Assembly: GCA_036924285.1 (NCBI GenBank)
Contig: JAYKYS010000023.1
Coordinates: 806,001-870,000, forward strand
From: Asterella californica
Lineage: Eukaryota > Streptophyta > Marchantiopsida > Marchantiales > Aytoniaceae
Length of the DNA: 64,000 nucleotides
Direction: 5' to 3'
Shown here: positions 21,760 through 31,880 of the stretch, piece after piece
Numbering within the stretch: the stretch's first letter is position 1
Layout of the letters: each line of letters starts with the position of its first letter
Program-made: the position numbers and the translations under genes
The notes under the pieces: generated by a model
What the model was told of the DNA's origin: nothing
The model's database searches: none
The model's input: only the letters and a program-made list of their open reading frames with translations

Positions 21760-22390
21760 CCGAAGAGCCTAACTTAGTTAACTAAGTAACCTCTAACACC
21801 ATAGACACTAAGTACCTTCACACTAAGTTATCTTTACTACTATTGCTCTCGAAAACTCTGACGAAGAAGACTCTTCTCCCGCCGAAGCACGAAGAAACAC
21901 TTCTTCTGAAATGTCTACCTAAGAAGAACTTCACCACAAAGACATTTCTTAAGAAGAACAACTTCCTCCGAAGTGACTTTGCCCTAAAACTATTCATAGT
22001 AAACTAACTTCGTAGTTGCTGGTTTGTTCTTAGACTTCATCTTAAACTTCTTACTGTGATTCCGAATGTAAACAGCAAAGTACTTTCTCACCCAGACTAA
22101 CACCATCACAACAAACTACGACACTACGTAGGTAAAACTATGAAGAAGACAAACACACAATGACTCCGTAAACTTCAAAAAATAGAAATCCAAATAACAA
22201 ACACATAGAGTTTCCAAGTAGGAACAACACAATGCTTATATACAACTTCGCCTGAAGATGGCAGATCTTACTTCCTAGGAAGAAGGATTACATCTTCGTC
22301 ATACGATCACGTCTCCTCCCAGAAGATGGAACGGAAGTATCTACACTACCTAACTGTTATGTCCTAGCTATACTCCACAATGACAATTTA
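21760..22390 (-). repeat. LTR-like segment, copy 2
   Basis: Matches 6000-6610 (same strand) and 39985-40545 (opposite strand). TATATAAGC is at 22234-22242 on the minus strand. It ends in ACTTAGTTAACTAAGT about 75 bp before the gag ATG. A 5' LTR is the simplest reading, but the leader would then be very short and the ends are not clean. Confidence 0.55.
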
Positions 22391-22433
22391 ATTATCTCTC
22401 TAATCTCTCGTACTATCCTCTCTGCGACTCTAA

Positions 22434-23580
22434 CTATCCTACTCTTTGTTGAAAAATCTGACTCTTTTGTGCGTCGCATAGACCTACCGAGGCTATTGTC
22501 GTCATCTCCGCTCGAAGTCGTGACAAAAGCTCCTTCTCCGAAGAATCGAGTTTGGTGATAAAGTACGGAGTCATTATTTCATCAACCTTACCCTGAAGTT
22601 CTTCCACCTTTGTCGCTGCTGAAGTCTTCGCCTCTTCTGTCTTCAGAAGTTCTTCTTCCTTGATCGCTAACTGATCACGTAAAGTGTTCCTCTCTGACTT
22701 CATTCGTGAAACCTTGAAGCATCAAGTTCAACTTCACCTGTAAGTCCTGAATCGCTTGTGAAGACTTTACCTGCTCTTCGGACTTCGCTTGAAACAAAGT
22801 ATTGCGCTCCAACTTCAACTTCTTCACTTCCTCCGAAGTGTCTTCCAACTTCGTCATAAGTTGATGCTTCCCTTCCAGCCATCCTTTCGTCCAAGTGTAT
22901 CACATTTAGCAGTTTGGTCAGCATCAGTGATATCTTCATATCTTCCTCATATGTCTGTCTCTGCATATCTAATTTCGAGGATTGACAGCGCGGTACCACT
23001 CAACAACTCCAGTGTTAGCTCGAACGTCTTCAGCTCCTTTCCAATACTTCGCTCGTTATAGACCAAAGTTGTGGCTTCATTCTGTTGCTGCGAAGTGTGA
23101 AGTCCTTCCTGAAGATTCTCAGCCTGCACCTCAGTAGCTCACGCGTTTACTCTTCATAGTACGAAATCTTCGGGTTCTTTCTCCACTTGACTTCGTCCTG
23201 GTCACACTTCTCCCACAATCTCCACTGAAGAGGATTTGGCTGGTACCTGAGTTTCTTCGGGCTCTTCATGTTCTTCGTCCGAAGTCTCAACTGTCAACTT
23301 CTTCGTCTTCTTCTTTTTACGCGGAGTAGCTCCTCTTGACGTTCCTTTGTTAGTTGTTCTCTTCTTCATCCGTATACTAGGTCTTGTAGAAGTCACGGGT
23401 GTCGTCATTTCATCTCTCCTAGGCGTCGGCTCTAAGGTCAATTGGTCTTCTTCCCACGCCTCGATCCATACTTATCTTCTTCGGCTGGCGTCAACAGATA
23501 CATCCCTCTGTAGAACATCGCAGCGAAGGCTGCAAAGTACATCTATCCGTCTTTATCGAATATGTACAAACCCTTTTTGA
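22434..23580 (-). pseudogene. Accessory ORF beside gypsy gag: globular end, basic linker, coiled coil
   Basis: Minus strand. About 23580-23440 reads KKGLYIFDKDG and FAAMFYRGMYLLTPAEED. Then comes a basic linker (PRKKKKTKKLTVETSDEEHE), and from 22860 to 22434 a Lys/Glu-rich coiled coil (KVEELQGKVDEIMTPYF, DSSEKELLSRLRAEM). Frameshifts break it into three parts. The order is like that of the plus-strand ORF at 1605-3738. The function is unknown; it may be an accessory ORF of this gypsy family. Confidence 0.55.
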
Positions 23581-24679
23581 CGGAAAAGTTAATTAATAAA
23601 TTAAAGTTGTTGCTGATGGTGTTGTCATTCGGTGCCATAATCTTCTCGTGTCATTTGGGATATGAGTTGAAAGCCAAAGAGAACTGCACATAACTTATAT
23701 TCAACGTCGTTCTTTCCTGCAGTGCTTGAAACGCTTCAGAAACCAGACTTAGTTCCTAAGTTCTAAGTTCATGCAATAGACATTATCCACCCAAGTCCCT
23801 TCCCTTGGGTGGTTGGATTATGAAATACTCTCTCATATGTAATGTCATAGTGATTGCATTAGATTACGCTCTGCATTGCTTTCAACAAGCGAATAGCTAT
23901 GTACTCACTGTGGTGTTTTTACTTGTACATCCTTCCTTCTTTGAGTTAAACTGGAACGCTCTTCGCAGTGATCCAGTTTACTTATCCGACATCACATAGG
24001 TTAACAGACTGTCTTATGCTTAGAAGATCCAGGCCTCAACCGGTTTAGGAATACACTTGCGATGTCGAAAGAGGACGGTACTACCTGGAAACCTCCTGCT
24101 AACTCATTTCTAGTCAACAAGAGTTCTATGCGGGTACGTCTGGAAAATGAGAGAAATACAAGTAATAGGGCCACTATTTACCGAATTCATATGAGAAGAC
24201 AAAAATCAAAATTTCAGACTTTTCCAAAAATAATTCGGTTCATTATTCTTGAATTGTGTAGAAGAAAAATAATTTACGACTATGCAAGTGACTGTAAAAA
24301 GTTTTACAGGAATTATGAGAAATCCATAAAAGCTAAGTTTCGGTGGCCCTAATAAACCTGGAGACCGTCTCGTTGACGTCCCAGAGGCTCTTAACTCGGC
24401 AGTGGGGCAATCTTCAGTTCGCCTGACTATGACCAAATTGGCTTGGAGATGCTGTACGCGGTTCACTAGCCGACTCCGTATCCGAATGGACTGTGACTCT
24501 TTTGGGGGAACGTATGCTCTGGTAGAGATGGTTTCCTGTCTAGCCCCAGGATGTGAGGATGTATTTTGGCGTTAGTTCCGTCGAGAAACAAGGACGATTG
24601 GTCGTTTGCCGAGACTGCTTCTTCGTCCCGAGAGAGACCATATATACCTGCTACGCTTCAGGACGTGTGAGGAACTTTA

Positions 24680-24724
24680 AACCCATATGCTCAGCTTCTG
24701 TGAGTACTTCAACCGGGGATACAA
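24680..24724 (+). promoter_or_regulatory. U5-B promoter: USE-like AACCCATATGC
   Basis: The same element and spacing as U5-A (about -74 to -64), with GGATACAAGA as a weak TATA near -35. Confidence 0.6.
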
Positions 24725-24753
24725 GACCTTCAGACACGGAAGATAGTATAGTC

Positions 24754-24869
24754 AGCCGTGTGTTCAGCCCAGAGCGAACTATTCTTTCGCCTTTTACTAA
24801 AGAATACCGTGTGCGGGACACAGTCAGCGGCTTATCGCAATCTTTGGAACGCCTCTTCATTGAGGCACC
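24754..24869 (+). ncRNA. U5: U5 spliceosomal snRNA, copy B
   Basis: Almost identical to U5-A: loop-1 GCCTTTTAC, Sm site AATCTTTGG, base stem AGCCG/CGGCT and terminal hairpin GCCTC/GAGGC are all intact, length about 116 nt. Differences fall in the terminal loop and just before the Sm site. It looks functional apart from the poor TATA. Confidence 0.92.
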
Positions 24870-25318
24870 GCCAATTTAATTAAAAGTGGGATGGAGCTTC
24901 GATTGTTTTTCGACTTCTCTGGAACTGGCCATTACTTAGTGTGGGTAATCACCCAATCACAACCTAAAGATGCCACGCAATGAGCCATGAATCCGAATAG
25001 TTAATCCTGCCTCGAGCAAATGGAAGCTTTCCAAATGCAATCCTCTCAGAAGTCCATCCAAGCAGACAGGTATAGATATGTACACTACATGTTCAAGTAG
25101 TAGGAATGTCACCCGCACTGGTATCCTGTAGACCAGCTAGTCGAAGAATGCTAGTGTGACAACGTTAGTGTTGTTAAATAGCTCGGACTCACGATGAGAG
25201 ATCTATACCTAATGATATGACAATAGACAAATCATGCCAACTCCTCAGGAAATCAGTCGAAATGCACTTTCTATAGTCTCACGTCATGGAACCAGGACGT
25301 GGGAAGGAGTATTTGGTT

Positions 25319-25440
25319 CAGTCCAATGGGGTAGCTTGGAAACTTAACGAAACCAAGAAGAAAGCATTTCCTGTCTCCTCCCCTCGCGGGAAACTTAACG
25401 AAACCAAGAAGCAAGTGTTTCCTGTCTCCTCACGCTGTGA
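25319..25440 (+). pseudogene. Rearranged U2 piece plus U2 3' flank
   Basis: AGTCCAATGGGGTAGCTTG matches U2 internal sequence (AGTCCAACGGGGTAGCTTG). The rest of U2 is deleted, and sequence matching the U2 3' flank follows (CCCCTCGCGGGAAACTTAAC, AAGAAGCAAGTGTTTCC). A unit of about 51 bp, starting GAAACTTAACGAAACCAAGA, is present twice (25339 and 25390). Orientation is opposite to U2-A and U2-B. Not a functional U2. Confidence 0.8.
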
Positions 25441-25502
25441 ATCCTCCACTGCGCGTCGATGTGGTAGAAATCATTTTCTTGACCAAGGTGAGTAATCTGT
25501 CG

Positions 25503-26300
25503 ATTAAACACTTCCCGCATGACTTTCGCCGAGTTGAGAAGGATTTACAGCAACAAACTGTCTCTCAGTCTGAAGGGAGCCTCTTATCACCGGAGTTCAC
25601 ACTGGTACATGTAAATATCACTAGGATGTTGACATTCACATCCAGGTGGTCAGGATTAAGGATGAACCTCGTCCGAATGGAACAGCTAGACCTGCGGAAG
25701 TTGTAAAGGCATGGGTGTAGAACGCTACTTAGTGAAGATGCGAGTTTAAGCGTGAGCCACAGCCACTGTAAGGTGGCTTGTAAGGAACCTTGAACTATAT
25801 AAAGCGGAGGATGTCGAGAACTGTGCACTCATTTCAGTGCGGGGCTATGGAGTTCGGACGAATCATTCATAACCCGCGCGTGATTTGGCTTTCTGGGTCT
25901 CGAGCGATCGGAGTTTGAATAGATGTTGTGAGACTAGGAAGACTCGAGGATCTGCTCTCGTCTCAATCCTTCATCAGCTCCTCGAAGTTGTTCTGGAGAA
26001 CTGAGAACATGAGAATACTGGAGGACGACGATGATAGCGAGATAATAGCACTACTTTGCACCCCTGACTTGGGAAGGTCCGTGTCTCTCCCAGACACACA
26101 GATGGAATCAATTTCCTAGCGAGCGCAGCAGCCTGGACACCTAACATGAGGTCTGCCGCTGTGCCGAGGTCATCGATTAAGGCGAATCTGAGTTCCTCCG
26201 CCTCTCCAGTAGTAAGACACATGAGGTACTTGACGTGTCCTTACACTTCGCAAACTTCTGGCTTTCCTCGAGGAACGTTAGCTCACTCTAATGATGAAGG
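25503..26300 (+). repeat. Inverted duplicate of 13260-14067 (U2-linked unknown unit)
   Basis: The same unit as at 13.26-14.07 kb, in the other orientation and directly attached to the U2 3' flank. It carries CTATATAAAGCGGAGG (25795-25810) and the MEFGRIIHNPR mini-frame shortly after. A well-conserved block around 26050-26200 is also open on the minus strand for about 80 codons (EELRFALIDDLGTAADLMLG); no protein family is recognised and the other copy is not open in that frame. Confidence 0.7.
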
Positions 26301-27060
26301 GGTGTTATGGTTCTTTAGCTCTAGAGTGCAAGTGATAAGGACCCAAGATCGCTGCTCTTTGCAAGTGCAACCAATACCTGTAAGTAGAGGTTTCAAGTTT
26401 CGGATCGGGCAGTAACCTAGCACTTCGGTTGAGTGGACGTTTCGAAGATCACTAGAACGAGTCTCTGCTTTTGTCACTTATTCTTCTTCTATGACAAGAC
26501 TATAGACGCATGAGGACTTCAGTACCCAACCCTTGTCTTAGGGCAGCAATACTAAACCCTAGCTTTGCACGATCACGAACTGGTCGAGCGCACAGTGGAG
26601 TTAAGCATATGTTAGCTCTTTGGAGTGATCATCTTTACTAACGCTGAACCTGCGGATCATTCCAAGGTACATATTGGGGATAAATCAAACACTTGTGATA
26701 CCGGAGTTATGTAAGATTAAGTAGTCCCACACGGAACTTGCCACGAAGGAAAGGGTTATTTGCAATTTCATACACCAGACATCAAGGTTCTGGAAGTTTT
26801 ATGTGGATTACAGCTTCTCGTGGGAAACTTCTGAGCGGGGAGATGGCTTTGCGTCTTTCCGTCTTTCCGACTGTACAAGAAGCGAAGCCTGCGCACGCCG
26901 GGAACAAGTCACGCCATCCCGCTACTGATCAAGGCGCGAAGGTAATTCGAAACTTCAAGGAGTGAAAACTACGATATTTCCTCAGCGCGAATGACAGAAA
27001 TTCAGACTTCTTGAGAACTCAAAAGACTCGGACTCTTGACACTGTTGCAAACAACCTCCA
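26300..27060. other. No gene seen
   Basis: Mixed sequence with short open frames. Nothing diagnostic. A short resemblance to the 3' end of 18S rRNA near 26650 is too limited to call. Confidence 0.45.
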
Positions 27061-27112
27061 CCTTCAAGCTCCGTGTTCTGTTTGTGTTAGTTTGGGACTC
27101 CCTGTGAGGGAG

Positions 27113-27164
27113 GATGGACTGCGCCTGCCTAGGAGGCAGTGCAAAACCAAGGCGACACTGGCGA
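27113..27164 (-). pseudogene. 5'-truncated U2 snRNA (3' terminal 52 nt)
   Basis: On the minus strand CGCCAGTGTCGCCTTGG is followed by TTTTGCACTGCCTCCTAGG and GCGCAGTCCATCC, matching the U2 3' domain of copies A and B with a few changes. The 5' two thirds are absent; unrelated sequence begins at 27165. The downstream flank (27061-27112) is also U2-like. Confidence 0.8.
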
Positions 27165-27529
27165 GTGTACGACTGTTCTGACAACGACTGTACTTCTGTT
27201 CATCCGATACTACGCAAGAACTCCAAGAATACACTAAAATGTAATGGTTTGTACTTACACGGTTCGGCCTCAGGGTCAAGATGAAAGGAACACTCCCACA
27301 CGCTACTGAGAAGAAAAGGATCGGAAGTGAATCCATCGTCCCCGCAAACACATCTGGAACGAAAACTTGCAGAGCAGAGCAGAGACTTGTAGAGTCCTCT
27401 GTAAACGTGAGGAAAATTCTACCAAGGCTGGCAATACCAGGTTCCCGTTACAACGGTGGCATGTGCTGCAAGCAAGTTCATTGCGACCGGCCATGCCTTC
27501 AGTACATTCCTTCTTGGATTATGTTGGTG

Positions 27530-27645
27530 GGTGCTCCCCGTGGGGGAGCGTTCCAAAGGTTGAGATAAGCTGTGTCTGTGACCCGCACACCGTATTCTTT
27601 AGTACAAGGCGAAAGAATAGTTCGCTCTGAGCTGATCACACGGCT
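27530..27645 (-). ncRNA. U5: U5 snRNA, copy D, variant loop 1 with covarying stems
   Basis: Minus strand, about 116 nt. Loop 1 reads GCCTTGTAC instead of GCCTTTTAC (third U of the four changed, base 27605). Elsewhere pairs are kept by double changes: TGTGATC with GGTCACA where A has TGTGTTC with GGGACACA, and a terminal hairpin GCTCCCC/GGGGAGC where A has GCCTC/GAGGC. The Sm site is AACCTTTGG. The kept pairing argues for past selection on structure; the loop change may have altered or abolished exon contact. It could be an old paralogue or a decaying copy. Confidence 0.88.
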
Positions 27646-27704
27646 GTTATTCACGGGATCGGCAGAATAGCTACTTGAAGGCCAACGCATACTCTACAGG
27701 ACTA

Positions 27705-27717
27705 ATGTATGGGTCTA
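27705..27717 (-). promoter_or_regulatory. U5-D USE-like element
   Basis: On the minus strand AGACCCATACATT sits about 60-72 bases before the 5' end, matching the shared element at CCCATA. No TATA box is visible at the -31 position (TTCAAGTA). Confidence 0.45.
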
Positions 27718-28297
27718 ACTCACCTCCATGTCCTTACGAGTTACAAAGGACTGACCATTACTTCGAGCGAGTTCAGACGAAAACGAAAGAATAAATGCGT
27801 TCAATCAGTAAGAAGCGCTAAAAAGCTAATTGCTCGTTCCATCCCTCTCGCTTACAAACTTTCCGATTCATAAATGGCAGGGCAGTGCCGAATCTAAAAC
27901 CTCTTTCTTTATCTCTCAATGCAATTGAGGATGTTACTGTCCAAAGTGACTCTCGAGGCCAGTACCAGACTAAACACGAGCTGCCGCAAAATCGTACTTT
28001 GTCAAGTTCATGTGATACAATCATCTGATCGTCGACTTTGCTGATCACGTGTAGCTAGAGATGTGTTAGAATTGACTGTACACTATGAACGTAAAGTAGA
28101 GCAACTAGTTTAGACTATTTGGGCTCATGCCCTTTCGCAGGCTTTGCTTGTCTTGTACCAAAGTATAAGTACTTGGCCTTTGGACCTCCTACCTCATTAT
28201 TCATTTCAGTAAACAAGCTTACTCATACTTGGTCTCTCTCACACTTGTTTACTCATACTTGGTCTCTCTCACATTGATCCTTTCTCTTTTTCCTATA

Positions 28298-28309
28298 TGG
28301 TATCAGAGC
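28298..28309 (+). other. Copia primer-binding site
   Basis: TGGTATCAGAGC directly follows the 5' LTR and is complementary to the 3' end of plant initiator tRNA-Met, the usual Ty1/copia primer. Confidence 0.85.
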
Positions 28310-28354
28310 TACGGGTTGTTATTTTCTCTGCACAATAACGTATGCTTCAGGTAG

Positions 28355-28475
28355 ACCCTAGGCACAAGTGAAGTACTGCCCTACTCAGAAGATGATAGCG
28401 GATATCCTAACTAAGGACCTATTTGCTCCTAAGTTGGATTACCTTCTACCAAGACTAGGATTGAAAGTTTAAATC
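28355..28475 (+). pseudogene. Copia RNase H C-terminal end
   Basis: Plus-strand reading gives VKYCPTQKMIADILTKDLF and APKLDYLLPRLGLKV, then a stop. This is the terminal segment of copia pol (usual form YCPTxxMxADxLTKPL). It survived the deletion of the element body. Confidence 0.85.
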
Positions 28476-28669
28476 TACAAAAACTAGTCGCTGAGTGGGA
28501 GTGTTAGAATTGATTGTAAAGTACAGCAACTAGTTTAGACTATTTGGGCTCATGCCCTTTTGCAAACTTGTACCAAAGTATAAATAATTGGCCTTTGAGC
28601 CTCCTACCTCATTATTCATTTCAGTAAACAAGTTACTCATACTTGATCCTCTCTCCTTTTCCTATAAGA

Positions 28670-29340
28670 TATTCCTAAGTTTTTTTCCGAACCCAACCCC
28701 TTCAAAAGCCACATGTATGAAGAAATGCAAATAAACGTATACAGTATAAATATCATCTAATCGCACTTACGGAGTCCCCAGCTGCAGCAGTTGCTGCAAA
28801 AATGCAACCCCATCAAAAGTGAGACTAGACTTGGGGAGACAAAGTGGCTTCAATGAGTTCCTTCGGAACTGGCAGCACTCTAATGTAATTAGCTGACGGG
28901 AGCGGTTTACACAGAATGATGACAGGCCCACCGACCAATTTTCTTAAACTCAGGATCACGTCGTCACAGATCTCTGTGCTAGATTTAGTGAGCTAAGCAT
29001 CAACGCTAAGCATAAGCACAGCAGGCACTATGACTTACTGGATGAGTTTTGCAGGAAATTTAGCGCTATATCGCTCTTTGATTCCATCGATCGGCACGAA
29101 TGCAACAATTTCCTGCTGAATCAACTAGGAGGGCTACGGTTTCCGCACTCATCATTTTCCAAGGCGCCCCAGGGAACTGGGATTGCGAGGTCTGCCGATA
29201 GTAGATTACCCACTAGAGTCAGCACTCGAAGTTCTCCGTCACGAACAAACGAACAGACATCGTAACCTCAAAGAAGCAAACTGCAAGACCTCTCAGACAT
29301 CGAGAAAACATTAGTTTCCAGCATAGTCAGCAAGAGAGGT
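28670..29340. other. No gene seen
   Basis: Mixed sequence between the copia remnant and the U1 flank; no long open frame and no motif. Confidence 0.45.
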
Positions 29341-29481
29341 GAGTCGCAGCTTGTAGGAAACCCGGAAGCAAGCACAACCCATTTCTATCTCTCCGGTGGC
29401 TTCCAAGAGTGTCGTGTTCATGAACTTAGTGATGCATCGAGGTGGTCTGATAAACTTGTCACAGTACAAGAAGTTGACCTG

Positions 29482-29643
29482 GAGGAGGGCCGCGCGAACG
29501 CGAGCCCTCCACTATCACAAATTATGACGTGCATCTTCTCGCTTGGAGAAATGCTTCAACTCACCCCACCGGAGTGCAATGGAGGAGCTCGTCATAGGTC
29601 ATCGCCGTTCCGGATCAGCGATAGGCCCCGCCCTGATAAGAAT
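29482..29643 (-). ncRNA. U1: U1 snRNA, copy B, variant 5' end
   Basis: Minus strand, about 162 nt. The body is clearly U1: GGGCGGGGCCTATCGC, a stem-loop II loop ATTGCACTCC, the Sm site ATAATTTGTGA, and a final hairpin GGAGGGCTCGCG/CGCGCGGCCCTCC. The 5' end reads ATTCTTATCAGGG where U1 normally has ATACTTACCTGGG: positions 3, 8 and 10 are changed. Strict pairing would then favour CUG/AUAAGA over CAG/GUAAGU. Stem-loop III shows changes on both arms relative to copy A that keep a pair. It is either a paralogue with altered specificity or an inactive copy. Confidence 0.9.
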
Positions 29644-29702
29644 GGTGCTTCCTCTACGCACATAGTTGATGTACCTCGATTAAATCCATTCCGGAAGCAC
29701 TG

Positions 29703-29713
29703 CTTATGGTTCT
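29703..29713 (-). promoter_or_regulatory. U1-B USE-like element
   Basis: On the minus strand GAACCATAAGC lies about 60-70 bases before the U1 5' end, equal to the U2-A element apart from one missing C. No clear TATA at -31. Confidence 0.6.
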
Positions 29714-29734
29714 ATTTGACCTACAGTAGAGCCT

Positions 29735-31880
29735 GTGAAACCTTCCCTGTTCAAAACAGAGGGCAACTCTGCTCTACCAAATAGATGTCAAACAACTCCA
29801 CGATGAAAATCTTGACCTGTACAACTGCCTCCTTCCTCTTCCCATTGTACGGCTTGACGGGTCTTTCCATCTGTTCGCTATTCATTGCGTCGCTTTCTTC
29901 CTCCTTCGAGCCAGGAAATGAAGTGGGGCTTCAACCCAAGCAGATACTTGGAGGTCTGGAACTGAATCTGATCATGAAGAGGGAGAAGCCAAGCACTCAG
30001 GACTGGCAGGTGAAGATTCCGGCCCAGCAGGCATTCTGGATCTCCTTCCTCTTGACTTTCCAGAACTTGCGTACACCAGGAACAATTGCAGAATTTCTAA
30101 TTGGAGCGATTTACCCCGTCTTACTGTCGTCTCTGATCGAAGTTTCCAGCAGGATCATAGTGCAGATTGGAACATACTTCTTACTTAACCTCAGGCTGAT
30201 TGTCTGCCATTCTTTACCGTGATGGATTCATCACTAGGTAGTGTGATAGAGCCACTGCGTGCTCAATTACAAGGGCCTTGCGCGACAAGAAATAGCTGAG
30301 TTACGAATAACAGTAACTTAGCTACCTATCGTGAAATTCCCGTCCGGTATGCTCGGTCGACCTGTCATAATGCAATTTATTTCGTCTCTGCAGTTCCTGC
30401 CACTGCTGCGAAAATCACTGACTTGAATGGTCTTTCTTATGAAACTCAACAGGGCGTCTCATCCTCGTCATAGTCCATGTCATCAGTTTTATACCACATA
30501 GAATTGCCAACCTAGCTGGTCGGTCTGATATGTACATTTGGTTCTCCATTTGGGAGGAAAGTAAAGATCATCCTCGCTCCAGAAACAAACTGGTGGCAGG
30601 TATCAACCGTGAGTGTTGGGACCTCCTATCTATCAGTTCGTGGTTTCTGACTGAAGGTCTAGTTTAGGGAGAAATCTATGACAACCCACATGTAGAAGGG
30701 ATCAAACAGCGCAAAGTGCCATAATATATGCAAAAGGCCAGTATAAACTGAAGTTCGCGGGTTAGTATTCCTTGACAGAAGCATATTTTGGACTTGCACT
30801 GGATAGCATTTCAGTGCCCAGGAGAAATGACCGTATGATTTTTGCGGACGCTATTCCTCCGTGGTTCCACAAGCACCGATTTCAGGATCAGATCAATATA
30901 ACAGAATTGCTTCTGGGGCTTGAGCTTCGTGCGATGCAAATAACCAAGCAAAGTTCATAAACATTTCCGCCTTCAATATTGTAATGTTTTCGAACTATAT
31001 TAATCAACAGGTTCCAACATAAAGTTATAGATAGTTGTCCGCGTGAGTACTGAAAGTTCACACTTTGATCGCAGCGCTTTATCTCATACACTAATTTGCA
31101 GTTGCGGGATGTTATGTTTGATGTCGTTTGTATCACTGACAGAGATTTTGGTGCACTCACACCAGAACCACTCTATAGACCTAGCCATTACACAGCCAAG
31201 GAACTGTTAAGATTTCTAATCCCATGAATACATAACTCCTTTTGCACCACGATATTTGAGCAGAAAAAACTTGAGTACAATGCGATTATCGTCGGAGGAA
31301 AGCCGCCTGTTATTTTTCCATTAAACCACAGGAATAGTGGGAATGAGAAGATGGACGGAATGTGATTTAGAAAGGTCCTTCTGTCACCTTCAAGGAGCTC
31401 CTTACTATACATTGTACCCTAGGCCTGCCTTCCACATTCTACTTTGCTTAAATAATCTCTGTCACATCGATCGAACAGACACCCTAGTGAAGAAAATTCT
31501 TACCACGTGAGGTAAAACTGAACGATGGGTCCTGAAAAGCACACGCGAAATCCAGGGTGGTTTCGGAGCGTTTACATATCCTGGAAGACTAAGACGGAAG
31601 GGTTCCACAAGGTGCTGCATCCTGAGGATCGAAGCTTCCACCTCCGAGGACGTGAGGCCTTCCGTGTTTCACTTGTCCCAGTCCTGTTCGGTCTCCGACT
31701 TCTGTATCTGGAAACATGGATAACACTTGATCCAATATGTGACAGAGTAAACTAATAGTAATGTTGGTCGAAGAAATGCTCGTTTGACTATAAGCCTGCA
31801 CCTTGCATTAGTCGCAGGGAATTTGCTTCAGAATATTGCCATTTCCTCTCCGACCATTTCTTATTGCTCAGTCTGCGTTA
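29735..31880. other. No supported gene; U1 upstream flank and unknown DNA
   Basis: A 145-codon open frame at 29785-30222 has no recognisable domain. Part of it (CGGCTTGACGGGTCTTTCCA, TATTCATTGCGTCGC) recurs in diverged form near 44.88 kb as repeat flank, so I do not call it a gene. The rest shows nothing. Confidence 0.5.

Larger units (their letters stand above)
23560..25320 (+). repeat. U5 snRNA duplicon, copy 2
   Basis: Second copy of 7690-9640. It contains the U5-B gene and downstream flank, including a single unit of the sequence tandemly doubled at 9182-9416. It ends at CAGTCCAA, where it is joined to U2 sequence. Confidence 0.8.
28064..28666 (+). mobile_element. Internally deleted Ty1/copia element with both LTRs
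   Basis: The 5' LTR is 28064-28297 and the 3' LTR 28502-28666, both starting TGTTAGAATTGA and ending CCTATA. The 5' copy carries an extra tandem repeat of the CTCATACTTGGTCTCTCTCA segment. The primer-binding site TGGTATCAGAGC (initiator Met tRNA type) is at 28298-28309. Only about 200 bp lie between the LTRs: leader, then the end of pol (CPTQKMIADILTKDLFAPKL) and a purine-rich tract before the 3' LTR. Possible 5-bp target copies are AGATG on the left and AGATA on the right. Gag, integrase and RT are gone. Confidence 0.88.
29340..29730 (-). repeat. U1 duplicon, copy 1
   Basis: Includes U1-B and flanks that match 32190-32640 (for example the downstream CACCTCTCTTGCTGACTATGC versus CATCTCTCTTACTGACTGTGC on the minus strand). 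The similarity outside U1 shows a segmental duplication rather than retrotransposition. Confidence 0.65.

Noticed and set aside
25974..26222. 82-codon open frame on - in the duplicated unit
   Set aside because: The other copy at 13.4-13.6 kb does not keep the frame, so protein selection is not supported.
26565..26665. Short likeness to the 3' end of 18S rRNA (CTGAACCTGCGG, ATCATT)
   Set aside because: Match is about 18 bases with a gap and no surrounding rRNA similarity.
29785..30222. 145-codon open frame on +
   Set aside because: No domain, and pieces recur in diverged form near 44.88 kb as snRNA-flank repeat; random openness is more likely than a gene.
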